NCBI GenBank assembly: GCA_902495595.1
Contig: CABUXV010000001.1
Span: forward strand, 62,001-126,000
DNA: 64,000 bases
From: an uncultured Eubacterium sp.
GTDB lineage: Bacteria > Bacillota > Clostridia > Peptostreptococcales > Anaerovoracaceae
Direction of reading: 5' to 3'
Shown here: piece by piece, positions 1 through 8,748 of the stretch
Numbering within the stretch: the first letter of the stretch is position 1
Layout: each line of letters starts with the position of its first letter
The notes under the pieces: model-generated
The model's input: the letters and a program-made list of their open reading frames with translations, nothing else
Databases searched by the model: none
Told to the model about the DNA's origin: nothing
Program-made: the position numbers and the translations under genes

Positions 1-860
1 AGATGTCAATGAAAATATCTTTTCTGATGAATGGCATTAATGTCGCAGGAAATGCGATGCTGATATACGGGTTTAACAGAGGAGTTGAAGGTGTGGCAAT
101 ACCGACCCTTGTGTCAAGGGCGGTAGCGGCATTTATAGTACTCAGATGTCTAAAAAATCAGGAGTTTGAGATGCATATAAGCCGCCGGTTTGTGTACAGA
201 CCGGACTGGAAGCTGATTAAAAATATATTGAAAATAGGTGTGCCCAATGGAGTGGAGAACAGTATGTTTCAGCTTGGAAAGCTTATACTTCTGAGTATGA
301 TATCTGGATTCGGAACGGCTGCAATAGCGGCTAATGCAGTAGGAAATGCAGTGGCCATGATTGCAGTGCTTCCGGGGATGTCCGTTGGATATGGCATTGT
401 ATCCGTTATAAGCAGATGCGTGGGAAGCGGGGATTATAATCAGGTAAGATATTATACAAAAAAGCTGATGAAATGGGTCTATTATCTTATGATTGCGGTA
501 AATGTGATTATTATATTTTTGACTCCTTTTATTCTTAAAATATATGGACTGTCGGAAACTACCGCTGATATAGCGGGAAAAATAATAATATTTCACAGTT
601 TCTGGGCTATAACAATATGGCCTCTTTCTTTCTCTCTGCCTAATATGCTTAGAGCGGCAGGTGATGTAATGTATACTATGATAATCGGTGTGGGCTCTAT
701 GTGGATATTCCGAATATGTTTTGGTATTGTACTTGGCTCGGCAATGGGATTCGGTGTGTTTGGAGTATGGATTGCAATGATAATAGACTGGGCAATAAGG
801 GCAATATGTTTTATTATAAGGTATCGAAGCGGCAGATGGAAGCATCCGGCTGTTGAATAA
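1..860 (+). CDS. MATE family efflux transporter, C-terminal part
   Basis: This is the C-terminal ~285 residues of a multidrug and toxic compound extrusion (MATE/MatE) protein, an inner-membrane antiporter of about 450 residues in full-length relatives. The reading frame is open at the left edge, so the ATG at position 3 is internal and the real start lies outside the window. The visible part has about six to seven hydrophobic helices, with the MatE-type stretch GVPNGVENSMFQLGKL at the beginning of the second half-repeat and a basic C-terminal tail. An extended -10 motif for the next gene follows the stop. The substrate cannot be told from the sequence. Confidence 0.85.
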   Translation, partial: MSMKISFLMNGINVAGNAMLIYGFNRGVEGVAIPTLVSRAVAAFIVLRCLKNQEFEMHISRRFVYRPDWKLIKNILKIGVPNGVENSMFQLGKLILLSMISGFGTAAIAANAVGNAVAMIAVLPGMSVGYGIVSVISRCVGSGDYNQVRYYTKKLMKWVYYLMIAVNVIIIFLTPFILKIYGLSETTADIAGKIIIFHSFWAITIWPLSFSLPNMLRAAGDVMYTMIIGVGSMWIFRICFGIVLGSAMGFGVFGVWIAMIIDWAIRAICFIIRYRSGRWKHPAVE

Positions 861-863
861 TTA

Positions 864-872
864 TGGTATAAT
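864..872 (+). promoter_or_regulatory. extended -10 promoter element upstream of prmA
   Basis: TGGTATAAT is a textbook extended -10 (TGnTATAAT) 28 bases before the prmA start codon. No good -35 hexamer is seen, which extended -10 promoters can tolerate. The same nonamer recurs in three other intergenic positions of this window. Confidence 0.4.
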
Positions 873-899
873 TCATGTGTGGTATTAAGGAGGTATTTT

Positions 900-1886
900 A
901 TGAAATATACAGAATTAAAAATACATGTAAGCCGTGAAGGTGTAGAACAGATAACAGCTATGATGCTTCAGATGGGTGTGGAACAGCTTTCTGTAGATGA
1001 CCCGGAAGACTTTGATGATATTTTAAATAAAAAGAATGAATATGGATGGGACTATATAGAGGATGAGTTAAAAGTTAATCTTGACAGAGAGCCCGTGGTG
1101 TTCATGTATTTTGACTGCACAGATGATTCAGTCAAGCTGATAGCTGATATAAAGCAGGGAATTGAAGAGCTGAAAAAAAGTTTATCAAATGGAGAGTTTG
1201 GCAGATCTGCTGATTTTGGAAGTCTTAAGATCGAAGAAAGTATCGTGGATGATGAGGATTGGAAAGATAAGTGGAAAGAATTTTTTAAGCCGTCTAAAAT
1301 TACTGATAAAATCGTAGTTAAGCCTTCATGGGAGGACTATGAAAATACTCAAGGGGAAATTGTAATTCAAATAGACCCGGGTATGGCCTTTGGAACGGGA
1401 ACTCACGAAACCACATCTTTATGCATGAAGCTTATGGAGAAATATTTGGGAGAAAACCCGGTAAGCAAGAAAGTGCTTGACATAGGATGCGGTTCGGGAA
1501 TTCTGTCCATAGGCGCGGCGCTTTTAGGATGCAGCGATGTTTTCGGAATTGAAATAGATGGTGATGCTGTTGCTGTTGCAGATGAAAATGTAAAACTGAA
1601 TCATGTGGAAAATCAAGTAAATATAATACAGGGGGATCTTACAAAAGGTATAGATTTTAAGGCTGATATAATAGTGGCTAATTTAATGGCGGATTTGGTT
1701 ATGATGTTAGCTCCGCAGGCAAAGGAACATCTGATGGGTGATGGAGTATTTATTTCATCAGGTATATTGACGGAAAAAAGAAGTTTGGTTTCCGAGGCTA
1801 TTGAGAAAGCCGGATTTCACATTTTGGAAATCGCAGAAGATGGTGAGTGGTGCGCTATTGCAGCAGAAGTAGATGAAAGGATATAA
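900..1886 (+). CDS. prmA: ribosomal protein L11 methyltransferase PrmA
   Basis: PrmA trimethylates lysines and the N-terminus of ribosomal protein L11 using S-adenosylmethionine. The protein has the family's N-terminal substrate-recognition domain, then the signature DPGMAFGTGTHETT, then a class I methyltransferase domain with motif I VLDIGCGSG near residue 190 and a VANLMADL motif where PrmA proteins carry their catalytic N-x-x motif. An in-frame codon at 879 would extend the protein by seven residues, but the ATG at 900 is preceded by AAGGAGG at ideal spacing, so I use it. It is followed by rsmE after 11 bases, the usual Firmicute order downstream of dnaJ. Confidence 0.95.
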   Translation: MKYTELKIHVSREGVEQITAMMLQMGVEQLSVDDPEDFDDILNKKNEYGWDYIEDELKVNLDREPVVFMYFDCTDDSVKLIADIKQGIEELKKSLSNGEFGRSADFGSLKIEESIVDDEDWKDKWKEFFKPSKITDKIVVKPSWEDYENTQGEIVIQIDPGMAFGTGTHETTSLCMKLMEKYLGENPVSKKVLDIGCGSGILSIGAALLGCSDVFGIEIDGDAVAVADENVKLNHVENQVNIIQGDLTKGIDFKADIIVANLMADLVMMLAPQAKEHLMGDGVFISSGILTEKRSLVSEAIEKAGFHILEIAEDGEWCAIAAEVDERI

Positions 1887-1897
1887 AAATTATCAGT

Positions 1898-2638
1898 ATG
1901 AGCAGATTTTTTGTGGATGCTAAAAATGTAGGTGCTAAAACTATATATTTGGATGATAAAGATGACATACATCATATGATGAAAGTGCTGCGCTTAAATG
2001 AGGGGGATGAAATTGATATTTCAGACGGCAGCCAGTGGGAATATAAAGCTGTTATAAGAAAAATGGATGATTGTCAGTGTGAAGCGGAGATAACGGACAA
2101 ACAGAAATTTACAAGAGAACCTGAAATAAAAATTACTTTATTTCAGGGAATTCCCAAGCAGGGAAAGATGGAGACTATAGTTCAAAAATCGGTAGAACTT
2201 GGTGTATGGAAAATAGTTCCCGTCTTTATGGACAGAACAGTTGTAGTTGATAAAGGAAATTTCAATAAGAAGATACAGCGATGGCAGAAAGTTTCAAGTG
2301 AAGCTGTCAAGCAGTGCAGAAGGGGTATAATTCCTGAGGTTTGCGAGGCTGTAATGTCAAAAAATATAACTGATAATTTTTCGGAATTTGATTTGGTGCT
2401 GTTTCCCTATGAAAATGAGGAAGGGCAGACTATAAAGGATGTTCTGAGATTGCATTCAGATAAAGATATTAAATCATTGGCAGTTATTATAGGACCGGAG
2501 GGCGGGTTTTCAGATGATGAGGCGTCACGTATAGTTGAAGCCGGAGGAAAATCCGTATCTTTAGGAAAAACTGTTTTGAGAACAGAAACGGCAGGAATTG
2601 CCGCCGTTTCTATGATAATGTATGAACTGGAGCTTTGA
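1898..2638 (+). CDS. rsmE: 16S rRNA (uracil1498-N3)-methyltransferase RsmE
   Basis: RsmE methylates N3 of U1498 in 16S rRNA. The 246-residue protein shows an N-terminal PUA-like barrel and a C-terminal SPOUT (alpha/beta knot) methyltransferase domain, with the diagnostic IIGPEGGFSDDE and LGKTVLRTETAG motifs that form the SAM-binding knot. Length is normal for the family. It lies 11 bases behind prmA and is very likely cotranscribed. In many Firmicutes the next gene is mtaB; here mtaB follows only after about 4.7 kb of leftward genes. Confidence 0.95.
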   Translation: MSRFFVDAKNVGAKTIYLDDKDDIHHMMKVLRLNEGDEIDISDGSQWEYKAVIRKMDDCQCEAEITDKQKFTREPEIKITLFQGIPKQGKMETIVQKSVELGVWKIVPVFMDRTVVVDKGNFNKKIQRWQKVSSEAVKQCRRGIIPEVCEAVMSKNITDNFSEFDLVLFPYENEEGQTIKDVLRLHSDKDIKSLAVIIGPEGGFSDDEASRIVEAGGKSVSLGKTVLRTETAGIAAVSMIMYELEL

Positions 2639-2699
2639 TTTTATCAGAAGACCAATCTCATTGTTTATGGTGAAATAGTATTTGATAACAGGTAAATAT

Positions 2700-4031
2700 T
2701 TATTCTTTCGGCAGTGTGACCGTTATCCTTGTGCCAATATCTTCTCTTGATATAACGTCAAAATATCCTCCATGCCTGTCTATTATCCATTTTGCAATAG
2801 AAAGGCCTAAGCCGGCGCCTCCGCTGTCCTTTGTTCTGGCAGGATCTGAACGGAAAAAACGTTCGAACATATGGGATACATCTTTTGATGATATACCTAT
2901 GCCTTCGTCCTGTATGATAAAGGAAGGACTGCCTTCATTGCTGGTTTTGATTTTTAGAAGTATTGAGGAGTTTTCGGGGGTGTATTTTGCGGCATTGTCT
3001 ATCAGTATTCTTGCCGTTTGTTTAAGCATGGAAATATCTCCGTATGCTGTAATCTCATTGTTTTCTTCAGTGAAACTGTATATGTGGTTTTTATCAATCA
3101 TGGAAGACTCTTCGTAAACCTCTTTCATCATTTCATTTAAAGAAAAACTTTGCATATTCAGTTTCGTTTTTCCGCTGTCGCCTCTGGCAAGGAAAAGCAG
3201 CTGCTCTACCAGCTTTTTCATATGTTCTGTTTCACTTTTTATTGCATCTATTGATTCATTTAATATTTTTTCATCGGTTTTTCCCCATCTGTCCAGCATA
3301 TTTACATATCCCTGGAGTACAGCAAGAGGCGTTCTGAGTTCGTGAGAAGCATCGGATACGAATCTTGACTGCTGTCTGTAACTATCTCGCATTCTTTCCA
3401 AAAGATTGTTTATGGAAATTTCAAGCTGTTCAAGTTCTGCGTTGCCTGTGTGTAGTTTTGCTCCCTCTTTTACAGGACTTATTTCGTTTATGGCCTTTTC
3501 AAGTTCGTAAAATGTCTGGGGGTCGAAGTCAGCGGTATTTCCGAGTACTTTAGCTTTGAATGCTATTTCATCAAGAGGTGCCAGGTCTCGGCGTATTTTT
3601 CTTGCTCCCATCAATGCTGTTTCTAAAATACATATAATCTGAATCAGAAGCAATAAGTTCATAATAGAGGAAATGCCGAGCAGAAATGAACCGCTGTAAG
3701 TATATTCAAGTTTTCCATTTGTATTTTCATGAACGTAAACACTTTCCGAAAGGATTTCTTTAAAGTCTTCCGGAAAGACGAACCCTTTTGTGCTGATTTT
3801 ATTTTTTAAAAGCTCTTCCGTTTTTTCAGGAACATTTTCTATGCTGGTAAAATATCTTTGTGCTGATAATTGAAATTTACTGTCAGGTGAAACTTCTGCA
3901 TTATAGCACCAAAAGAAAAATGATAAGGATAGTATTATAATATCTATAAGTATAAAAGAAGAAAGCATGTTCAAGATATTTCTTCTGTTGATTCTTCTTG
4001 AAATTGATTTTGTTCGTTTGGTTTCATTCAT
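2700..4031 (-). CDS. sensor histidine kinase (HisKA/HATPase_c)
   Basis: Membrane-bound sensor kinase of a two-component system. Two transmembrane segments (about residues 20-42 and 117-138) flank a ~75-residue extracytoplasmic sensor region. A HAMP-like linker follows, then the dimerisation/phosphoacceptor box SDASHELRTPLAVLQGY, the N box ILIDNAAKYTPE, G1 DEGIGIS and G2 GGAGLGLSIAK. All catalytic boxes look intact. Its ATG overlaps the TGA of the response regulator by four bases, so the two are translationally coupled. The architecture resembles the cell-envelope-sensing OmpR-partner kinases of Clostridia. The signal is unknown. Confidence 0.92.
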   Translation of the reverse strand: MNETKRTKSISRRINRRNILNMLSSFILIDIIILSLSFFFWCYNAEVSPDSKFQLSAQRYFTSIENVPEKTEELLKNKISTKGFVFPEDFKEILSESVYVHENTNGKLEYTYSGSFLLGISSIMNLLLLIQIICILETALMGARKIRRDLAPLDEIAFKAKVLGNTADFDPQTFYELEKAINEISPVKEGAKLHTGNAELEQLEISINNLLERMRDSYRQQSRFVSDASHELRTPLAVLQGYVNMLDRWGKTDEKILNESIDAIKSETEHMKKLVEQLLFLARGDSGKTKLNMQSFSLNEMMKEVYEESSMIDKNHIYSFTEENNEITAYGDISMLKQTARILIDNAAKYTPENSSILLKIKTSNEGSPSFIIQDEGIGISSKDVSHMFERFFRSDPARTKDSGGAGLGLSIAKWIIDRHGGYFDVISREDIGTRITVTLPKE

Positions 4032-4696
4032 TTTATTACATACCCCACTCCTCGTACCGTTTCTATTATTTTTTCGTTTATTTTATTTCTCAAATAATAT
4101 ACATACACATCGACAACATTGGTTTCTCCCATATAATCATAACCCCAGACTTTTTCCAGAAGAGTGTCTCTTGACAGAACAATGGATTTATTTTCAAGCA
4201 AAGTACGCAGCAAAATGAATTCCCTGTTTGTAAGATCGATTTTCTGACTATCGTAGTATACTTCATGCGAGGATATATCAAGAGTAAGTTTTCCCGCTGA
4301 AAGTATATTCTCTTTTTTATCTTTAGGTGTATCGGACTTTCTTTTAAGGGCGACTCTTATTCGCGCAAGAAGTTCTTCTATTGCAAAAGGTTTTGTTATA
4401 TAGTCGTCTGCTCCCATATCAAGACCTGATACTTTATCCATAACGGCATCTCTTGCAGTGAGCATTATAACAGGGACTTCCGAGAATTTTCTTATTCTTC
4501 TAAGAACTTCAAGTCCGTTTAGTTCAGGAAGCATTATATCCAATAAAATAAGGTCGAAATGGTTTTGTTCAACCATTTCGAGCCCTTCTCTGCCATTAAA
4601 TGTTTTATCTATTTCATACCCCTCATGTGATAGTTCAAGTTCAATAAATCTGGCAATTTTTTCTTCATCTTCAATTATCAGTATCTTTTTCTTCAT
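4028..4696 (-). CDS. OmpR/PhoB-family response regulator
   Basis: DNA-binding response regulator of 222 residues. The receiver domain (1-118) contains the acidic pocket IIEDEE, the phosphoacceptor Asp53 (LILLDIMLP), the conserved Thr in MLTARD and the Lys in ITKPF. The C-terminal winged helix (about 130-222) has the PhoB-type ending TNVVDVYVYYLRNKI...VRGVGYVIK. The start overlaps the end of the upstream UBA-like gene by 26 bases and its own stop overlaps the kinase start. All three are therefore one operon read leftward. A candidate binding site lies upstream of the operon. Confidence 0.93.
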   Translation of the reverse strand: MKKKILIIEDEEKIARFIELELSHEGYEIDKTFNGREGLEMVEQNHFDLILLDIMLPELNGLEVLRRIRKFSEVPVIMLTARDAVMDKVSGLDMGADDYITKPFAIEELLARIRVALKRKSDTPKDKKENILSAGKLTLDISSHEVYYDSQKIDLTNREFILLRTLLENKSIVLSRDTLLEKVWGYDYMGETNVVDVYVYYLRNKINEKIIETVRGVGYVIK

Positions 4697-5282
4697 TTTT
4701 TTCCTCTTTTGATTCTTTTTCCTTGTTTGTTTCGTTCTTTGCTTCAGTTTTCAATTCTTCTGCCATCTGTGTTGCTTTATCCATAACATTATTGACTTTT
4801 TCTTTTCCAAGGTCAGGACCTGAGAAATTATAGCTGAAGCCAAAGAACAGTCCTGCGATTACAAGTATAATTATTAGCCAGAAAAATGGTATAAGCAGCA
4901 ATATTAGCAGCAATACGGGAATATCAAAAACTATTTCTTTGTGTCTTTTAATGACAAATTTATTTTCGCATCCTTTTTTAGTTATGAATTTTACTGCTTC
5001 CCATAAGGTATCAAAGAAGCCTTTTTCATTTTTATTTTTATTTTGCTCATAATTTTGGTAACTTTCAGCTACTTCCTGCGGATTTTTAGGATTATCAGAG
5101 GAAGCGTTCCCTTTTGTAGAATATTCGCCGGAAGAATCTATTTTTATTTTCCCTTTGTTTTCCAGCTCTATTACTGCGTCTAAAAGGTCCCAGTCGCATT
5201 GTTCCAAAATTTCTTTGGCTTCTTCGTATGAAATATTTGCTTTTTCTTTTAACTTTTCGACTTTTTCTAAATTATCCATCAT
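4671..5282 (-). CDS. UBA/TS-N-like domain membrane protein (DUF4342-type)
   Basis: This 203-residue protein heads the two-component operon. Residues about 5-45 (KLKEKANISYEEAKEILEQC...LLDAVIELE) match the UBA/TS-N three-helix fold also seen in EF-Ts, and the middle region resembles DUF4342, a domain found with it in Clostridia. A strongly hydrophobic stretch near residues 122-150 (PVLLLILLLIPFFWLIIILV) is followed by a highly charged Glu/Lys tail. It is thus probably anchored in the membrane with both ends soluble. AAAGGTG precedes the ATG at ideal spacing. The function is unknown; being first in the operon and overlapping the regulator, it may modulate the signalling pair. Confidence 0.8.
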   Translation of the reverse strand: MMDNLEKVEKLKEKANISYEEAKEILEQCDWDLLDAVIELENKGKIKIDSSGEYSTKGNASSDNPKNPQEVAESYQNYEQNKNKNEKGFFDTLWEAVKFITKKGCENKFVIKRHKEIVFDIPVLLLILLLIPFFWLIIILVIAGLFFGFSYNFSGPDLGKEKVNNVMDKATQMAEELKTEAKNETNKEKESKEEKNEEKDTDN

Positions 5283-5321
5283 GTGTTCACCTTTCTTTTA
5301 GTGTTTTGATTCAATGATGAA

Positions 5322-5376
5322 ATATTACAAGATAAAAATTAAATGGTAATTTAAAGAAAATTAGAGTTTCATTAGA
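5322..5376 (-). promoter_or_regulatory. putative promoter with response-regulator direct repeat
   Basis: Read leftward, two copies of TCTAAT (5360-5365 and 5371-5376 as ATTAGA on the + strand) are spaced exactly 11 bases apart, the periodicity typical of OmpR/PhoB-family binding sites. They sit just upstream of a poor -35 region and a candidate -10 TAATAT (5322-5327), about 80 bases before the UBA-like gene. The arrangement suits an activator-dependent, autoregulated promoter. This is inferred from pattern only. Confidence 0.3.
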
Positions 5377-5418
5377 ATTTTTTAACTTGTCTTGTATTAT
5401 ATATTATCACATTTTTGT

Positions 5419-7233
5419 TTAATTCAGAAAGGTGAAAAATTCTTCCGGAGATTTATCAGGAGGTCTCAAATGACGTTTTAGTTGATAGAGGCCTTCAGTA
5501 TCGCCTCTTTTAATTGTACTTACTCCTTCTGTACAGCTTAACGTTGCTTTAAATCCTATTGATTTTAGGATTGAATCTGTGTTTTCATTAAATGAACCAA
5601 AAGGATATGTAAAAGTGTTTGGGGCGACGCCTGTAACATAGGCGATTTTATCCTGAAGGTGGCATATATCCGATGTGAGAAACTGTTTGTAATGTTCATC
5701 GCTTTCACTGGATGTCTGTGCGACGCCGTTTCTTCCCGTGTATGTATGACAGTTATATGAGTGATTTTGTATTTCCCAGTATCCAGATAAATGCATTTCA
5801 AGGATATGGTCCCATGTTACATGAGCGTAATTTGGATTTTCATCAGGGGTTTGACTGAAGTCATCGGACATTTTTCCTACTACTGAAATGACAGCTTTCA
5901 TATTGTATTTTTTCAAAAGAGGGAAAGCATAATAATAGTTATTGTAATAACCGTCATCAAAAGTTATGACAATAGGTTTTTTAGGAAGCTTTCCATTACC
6001 TTCCACATATGCGATAACATCTTTCATAAAAACAGGAGTGTAGCCTTTTTTCTTTATATATTGCAGGTCTTTTTCGAAAAGTTCAGGTGACACTACATAT
6101 TTTCCTTGTTTTGAAGGGTCTTTAAGAAGAGAATGATACATCAATATCGGAAGCTGGATTTCATTGGCGTTTGTAACTTCAGCGGATGCCTGTTTTTCAT
6201 TGAGATAGTAATTCCCTTCGGAAAAAGGATATTTGCGTTCATACTGTCCTGATTTTTTATCTTTTACAAATGTACTTTTATGACTGGACAGCAGTTTTGA
6301 TATGTCATAAAGGTCTATCCATATTTGTGTGGGACTGTCCTTTGCATCCTCATCGAATACGAGCTGCATTCCGAAATGAAGATGGGGAGTATCTATATTG
6401 TTGACATTTTCTTTCAGGCTGTATCCTGTCTGACCTGTGTATCCTATAACATCTCCGGCAGTTACATTGGCTCCGATATATAGATTTTCTGCAAAAGGGT
6501 TATCTTTTTGCAAATGGGCGTAATAATAGTAACGCTGGGTATCATAACTTCTTATGCCGATTCGCCAGCCTCCGTACTGATTCCATCCAAGAGCTTCTAC
6601 AGTGCCGCTTTCAACGGCAACTACAGGTGTTCCTACGGAAGTCATCATATCGTGGCCCAGATGACGCCTGCTGTATCCATAGCTTCTGCTTTCTCCGAAA
6701 TCGTCAAAATCCGAATAGTAAAAACCGTCTGCAATAGGAGAGAAAGATTTAAGTCCGTATACCTTTTTCCATGCGTCTTCACCTGTCTTTTCGTCTGGAA
6801 TTTTTATCTGATATTCGCCTAACATACCGTTTAGAACAGCTCCGTAAGCTCTGCTGTAATAATTGAAGTATTTCATATCTTTTGTTATGGTTCCTACGGA
6901 TTTACCCTTTTTTACTTTATTTACAAACTCGTCCATATGGGCGTCTTCATATCCACTGAAGTCACCACCGTATTTTGCACCAAGATAGGCGAGTATATCA
7001 ACCCATTCAACATGTATTTTTTCATCGTAACTTTTTATATCTATATCCATAGCTCGCTTCATTACATCGTAGGGAACGTTGAACTCCACCCATTTAATAG
7101 GCTTATCGGGGTCGGAGGACTTTTTTCCTGTGAGCAGAAACGGATTGGAAAGCAGCGCTGAAAAGGATATTGAACATATGGTGCATATCAATATGACTCC
7201 TGTGAATATTATTTTAGCTTTCTTTTTTTTCAT
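5419..7233 (-). CDS. fused M23 endopeptidase / polysaccharide deacetylase, membrane-anchored or secreted
   Basis: A 604-residue exported cell-wall enzyme with two catalytic domains. Residues 1-30 form a signal peptide or anchor (KKKK followed by a hydrophobic stretch). An M23 (LytM-type) zinc peptidase domain spans about 165-300, with HLGHD (His191, Asp195) and HLHFG (His284, His286) intact. A NodB-type deacetylase domain spans about 360-604, with ITFDDGYYNN (Asp426, Asp427), the metal-binding HSYNCH (His491, His496) and a YPFGSF motif. Together they could cut peptide cross-links and remove acetyl groups from glycan. The gene stands alone, reads leftward, and its start is preceded by GGAGG at normal distance. 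Confidence 0.9.
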   Translation of the reverse strand: MKKKKAKIIFTGVILICTICSISFSALLSNPFLLTGKKSSDPDKPIKWVEFNVPYDVMKRAMDIDIKSYDEKIHVEWVDILAYLGAKYGGDFSGYEDAHMDEFVNKVKKGKSVGTITKDMKYFNYYSRAYGAVLNGMLGEYQIKIPDEKTGEDAWKKVYGLKSFSPIADGFYYSDFDDFGESRSYGYSRRHLGHDMMTSVGTPVVAVESGTVEALGWNQYGGWRIGIRSYDTQRYYYYAHLQKDNPFAENLYIGANVTAGDVIGYTGQTGYSLKENVNNIDTPHLHFGMQLVFDEDAKDSPTQIWIDLYDISKLLSSHKSTFVKDKKSGQYERKYPFSEGNYYLNEKQASAEVTNANEIQLPILMYHSLLKDPSKQGKYVVSPELFEKDLQYIKKKGYTPVFMKDVIAYVEGNGKLPKKPIVITFDDGYYNNYYYAFPLLKKYNMKAVISVVGKMSDDFSQTPDENPNYAHVTWDHILEMHLSGYWEIQNHSYNCHTYTGRNGVAQTSSESDEHYKQFLTSDICHLQDKIAYVTGVAPNTFTYPFGSFNENTDSILKSIGFKATLSCTEGVSTIKRGDTEGLYQLKRHLRPPDKSPEEFFTFLN

Positions 7234-7301
7234 TAATAACCTCCTGGTAGCTGATAGTTAAAAATATGAATAGGTTGACGGTTTTATGTGTAATTAAGCT
7301 A

Positions 7302-7310
7302 TGGTATAAT
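7302..7310 (+). promoter_or_regulatory. extended -10 promoter element upstream of mtaB
   Basis: TGGTATAAT, identical to the element before prmA, lies 31 bases before the mtaB start codon and its GGAGG site. A TTGACG is present further upstream but with a spacer too long to serve as its -35. Confidence 0.45.
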
Positions 7311-7341
7311 GTGTGAAGCGAAAGATAACAGGAGGAAAGTT

Positions 7342-8730
7342 ATGAAGGCAGCCTTTCATACTCTGGGGTGTAAAGTTAATCAATATGAATCGGAAGCAAT
7401 TTCAAAGGCCTTTGAAAAGGAAGGTTACAGCATAGTTGGCGAACGTGATTTTGCAGATGTTTATATTATAAATACATGTACGGTTACAGCTATTGCGGAC
7501 AAGAAATCAAGGCAGTATATAAGAAAGATGAAAAAAGTAAACCCGGAAAGCATCATAGTTGTTACGGGATGTTATGCACAGATAAGTCCTGATGAAGTTT
7601 CTGCTGTAGAAGGAGTGGACATTATTGCAGGAACAAATGAGAAGAGCAGGATAACGGAATTTGTCAGAATCTTTATGGAGGATGGAAAAAAACAGCTTCA
7701 TGTAAAAGGTTATGCGGAATTGGATTCTTATGATGAGACAGGAATAGTGGCAAATGGTGAAAACAGAACCAGGGCTTATATAAAAGTGCAGGAAGGCTGC
7801 AACAGATTTTGCTCATATTGTGTTATTCCTTATGCGAGGGGCAGGGTCAGAAGCAGAAAGCTCAATGACATAGTGGGTGAAGCAAAGGCCTTGATTGAAA
7901 ACGGATATAAAGAAATAGTGCTGACGGGGATAAATACTGCTCTTTACGGCATGGACGAAGAAGACCGTGATGATAAAGCTGCATCCTGCGGAATGGATCA
8001 AAAAGGCTGCGATGATACAGCCATGCCCTACGGCATAGAAAAGGTGATTAACGAAATAAGCGGGATAGAGGGCGAATTCAGGATAAGACTGAGCTCACTT
8101 GAACCTGCTGTAGTGGATGCTCAATATGTAAAACGTCTTTTAAAGTACCATAAGCTATGTCATCATCTGCACCTGTCGGCTCAGAGCGGAAGTGACCGGA
8201 TTCTGAAAATGATGAACAGACCTTATGGTAAAAAAGAATATATGGAGATAGTGGAGGTGCTTAGAAAAGCCGACCCTTATTATGGCATTTCCACAGATAT
8301 AATAGTAGGATTTCCGGGAGAAAAAGAAAATGATTTTGAGCAAAGCTGTATGCTTGCAGAGGAAAGTTCGTTTTGCAGGACTCATATATTCAAATATTCC
8401 AAAAGACCTTTTACTAAAGCAGCTCTAATGAAAGAGCATGTAGCTCCCCAGGTTAAAAACAGAAGAAGCGATAAACTTCATGAAATAGGAAGAAAATCTG
8501 CAGTGCATTTTTTTGAGATGAACAAAGGATGTGTAAAACCTGTACTTTTTGAGGAAGTACAGAAAATCGGAGATAAAACAGTTGCTACCGGATATACGGA
8601 TAATTACATTAAGACCTACATAAAATTCGATGAAAGAAATGAAGCGGAGAAGCTCCTTAATAAAATTGTGAAAGTGAGATTAATAGAAATATATAAAGAT
8701 GGAATGATGGGTGAGAGAATTGATATATAA
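7342..8730 (+). CDS. mtaB: tRNA (t6A37) C2-methylthiotransferase MtaB
   Basis: Radical SAM enzyme converting t6A37 to ms2t6A37 in tRNA. The N-terminal UPF0004 domain has its cluster cysteines (LGCKVNQ, INTCTVT, VTGCYAQ). The radical SAM domain has the EGCNRFCSYCVIP motif (CxxxCxxC), and a TRAM-like domain closes the protein. The chosen ATG at 7342 follows GGAGG at 7331; an upstream in-frame start at 7309 would place translation on the -10 element. The unusual part is an extra acidic segment (about residues 202-233) made of a 14-residue tandem duplication, described separately. The 3' end converges with the XRE regulator gene. Confidence 0.95.
   Translation: MKAAFHTLGCKVNQYESEAISKAFEKEGYSIVGERDFADVYIINTCTVTAIADKKSRQYIRKMKKVNPESIIVVTGCYAQISPDEVSAVEGVDIIAGTNEKSRITEFVRIFMEDGKKQLHVKGYAELDSYDETGIVANGENRTRAYIKVQEGCNRFCSYCVIPYARGRVRSRKLNDIVGEAKALIENGYKEIVLTGINTALYGMDEEDRDDKAASCGMDQKGCDDTAMPYGIEKVINEISGIEGEFRIRLSSLEPAVVDAQYVKRLLKYHKLCHHLHLSAQSGSDRILKMMNRPYGKKEYMEIVEVLRKADPYYGISTDIIVGFPGEKENDFEQSCMLAEESSFCRTHIFKYSKRPFTKAALMKEHVAPQVKNRRSDKLHEIGRKSAVHFFEMNKGCVKPVLFEEVQKIGDKTVATGYTDNYIKTYIKFDERNEAEKLLNKIVKVRLIEIYKDGMMGERIDI
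7945..8040 (+). repeat. 42-bp in-frame tandem repeat inside mtaB
   Basis: Two imperfect 42-base copies (7945-7986 and 7987-8028) and the start of a third (8029-8040) are each in frame. They encode YGMDEEDRDDKAAS, CGMDQKGCDDTAMP and YGIE. The block lies just after the TGINTALYG strand of the radical SAM barrel, where relatives have a short linker, so it looks like a local expansion. Confidence 0.75.
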
Positions 8731-8748
8731 GTTCTCAGGCAGGTGATA

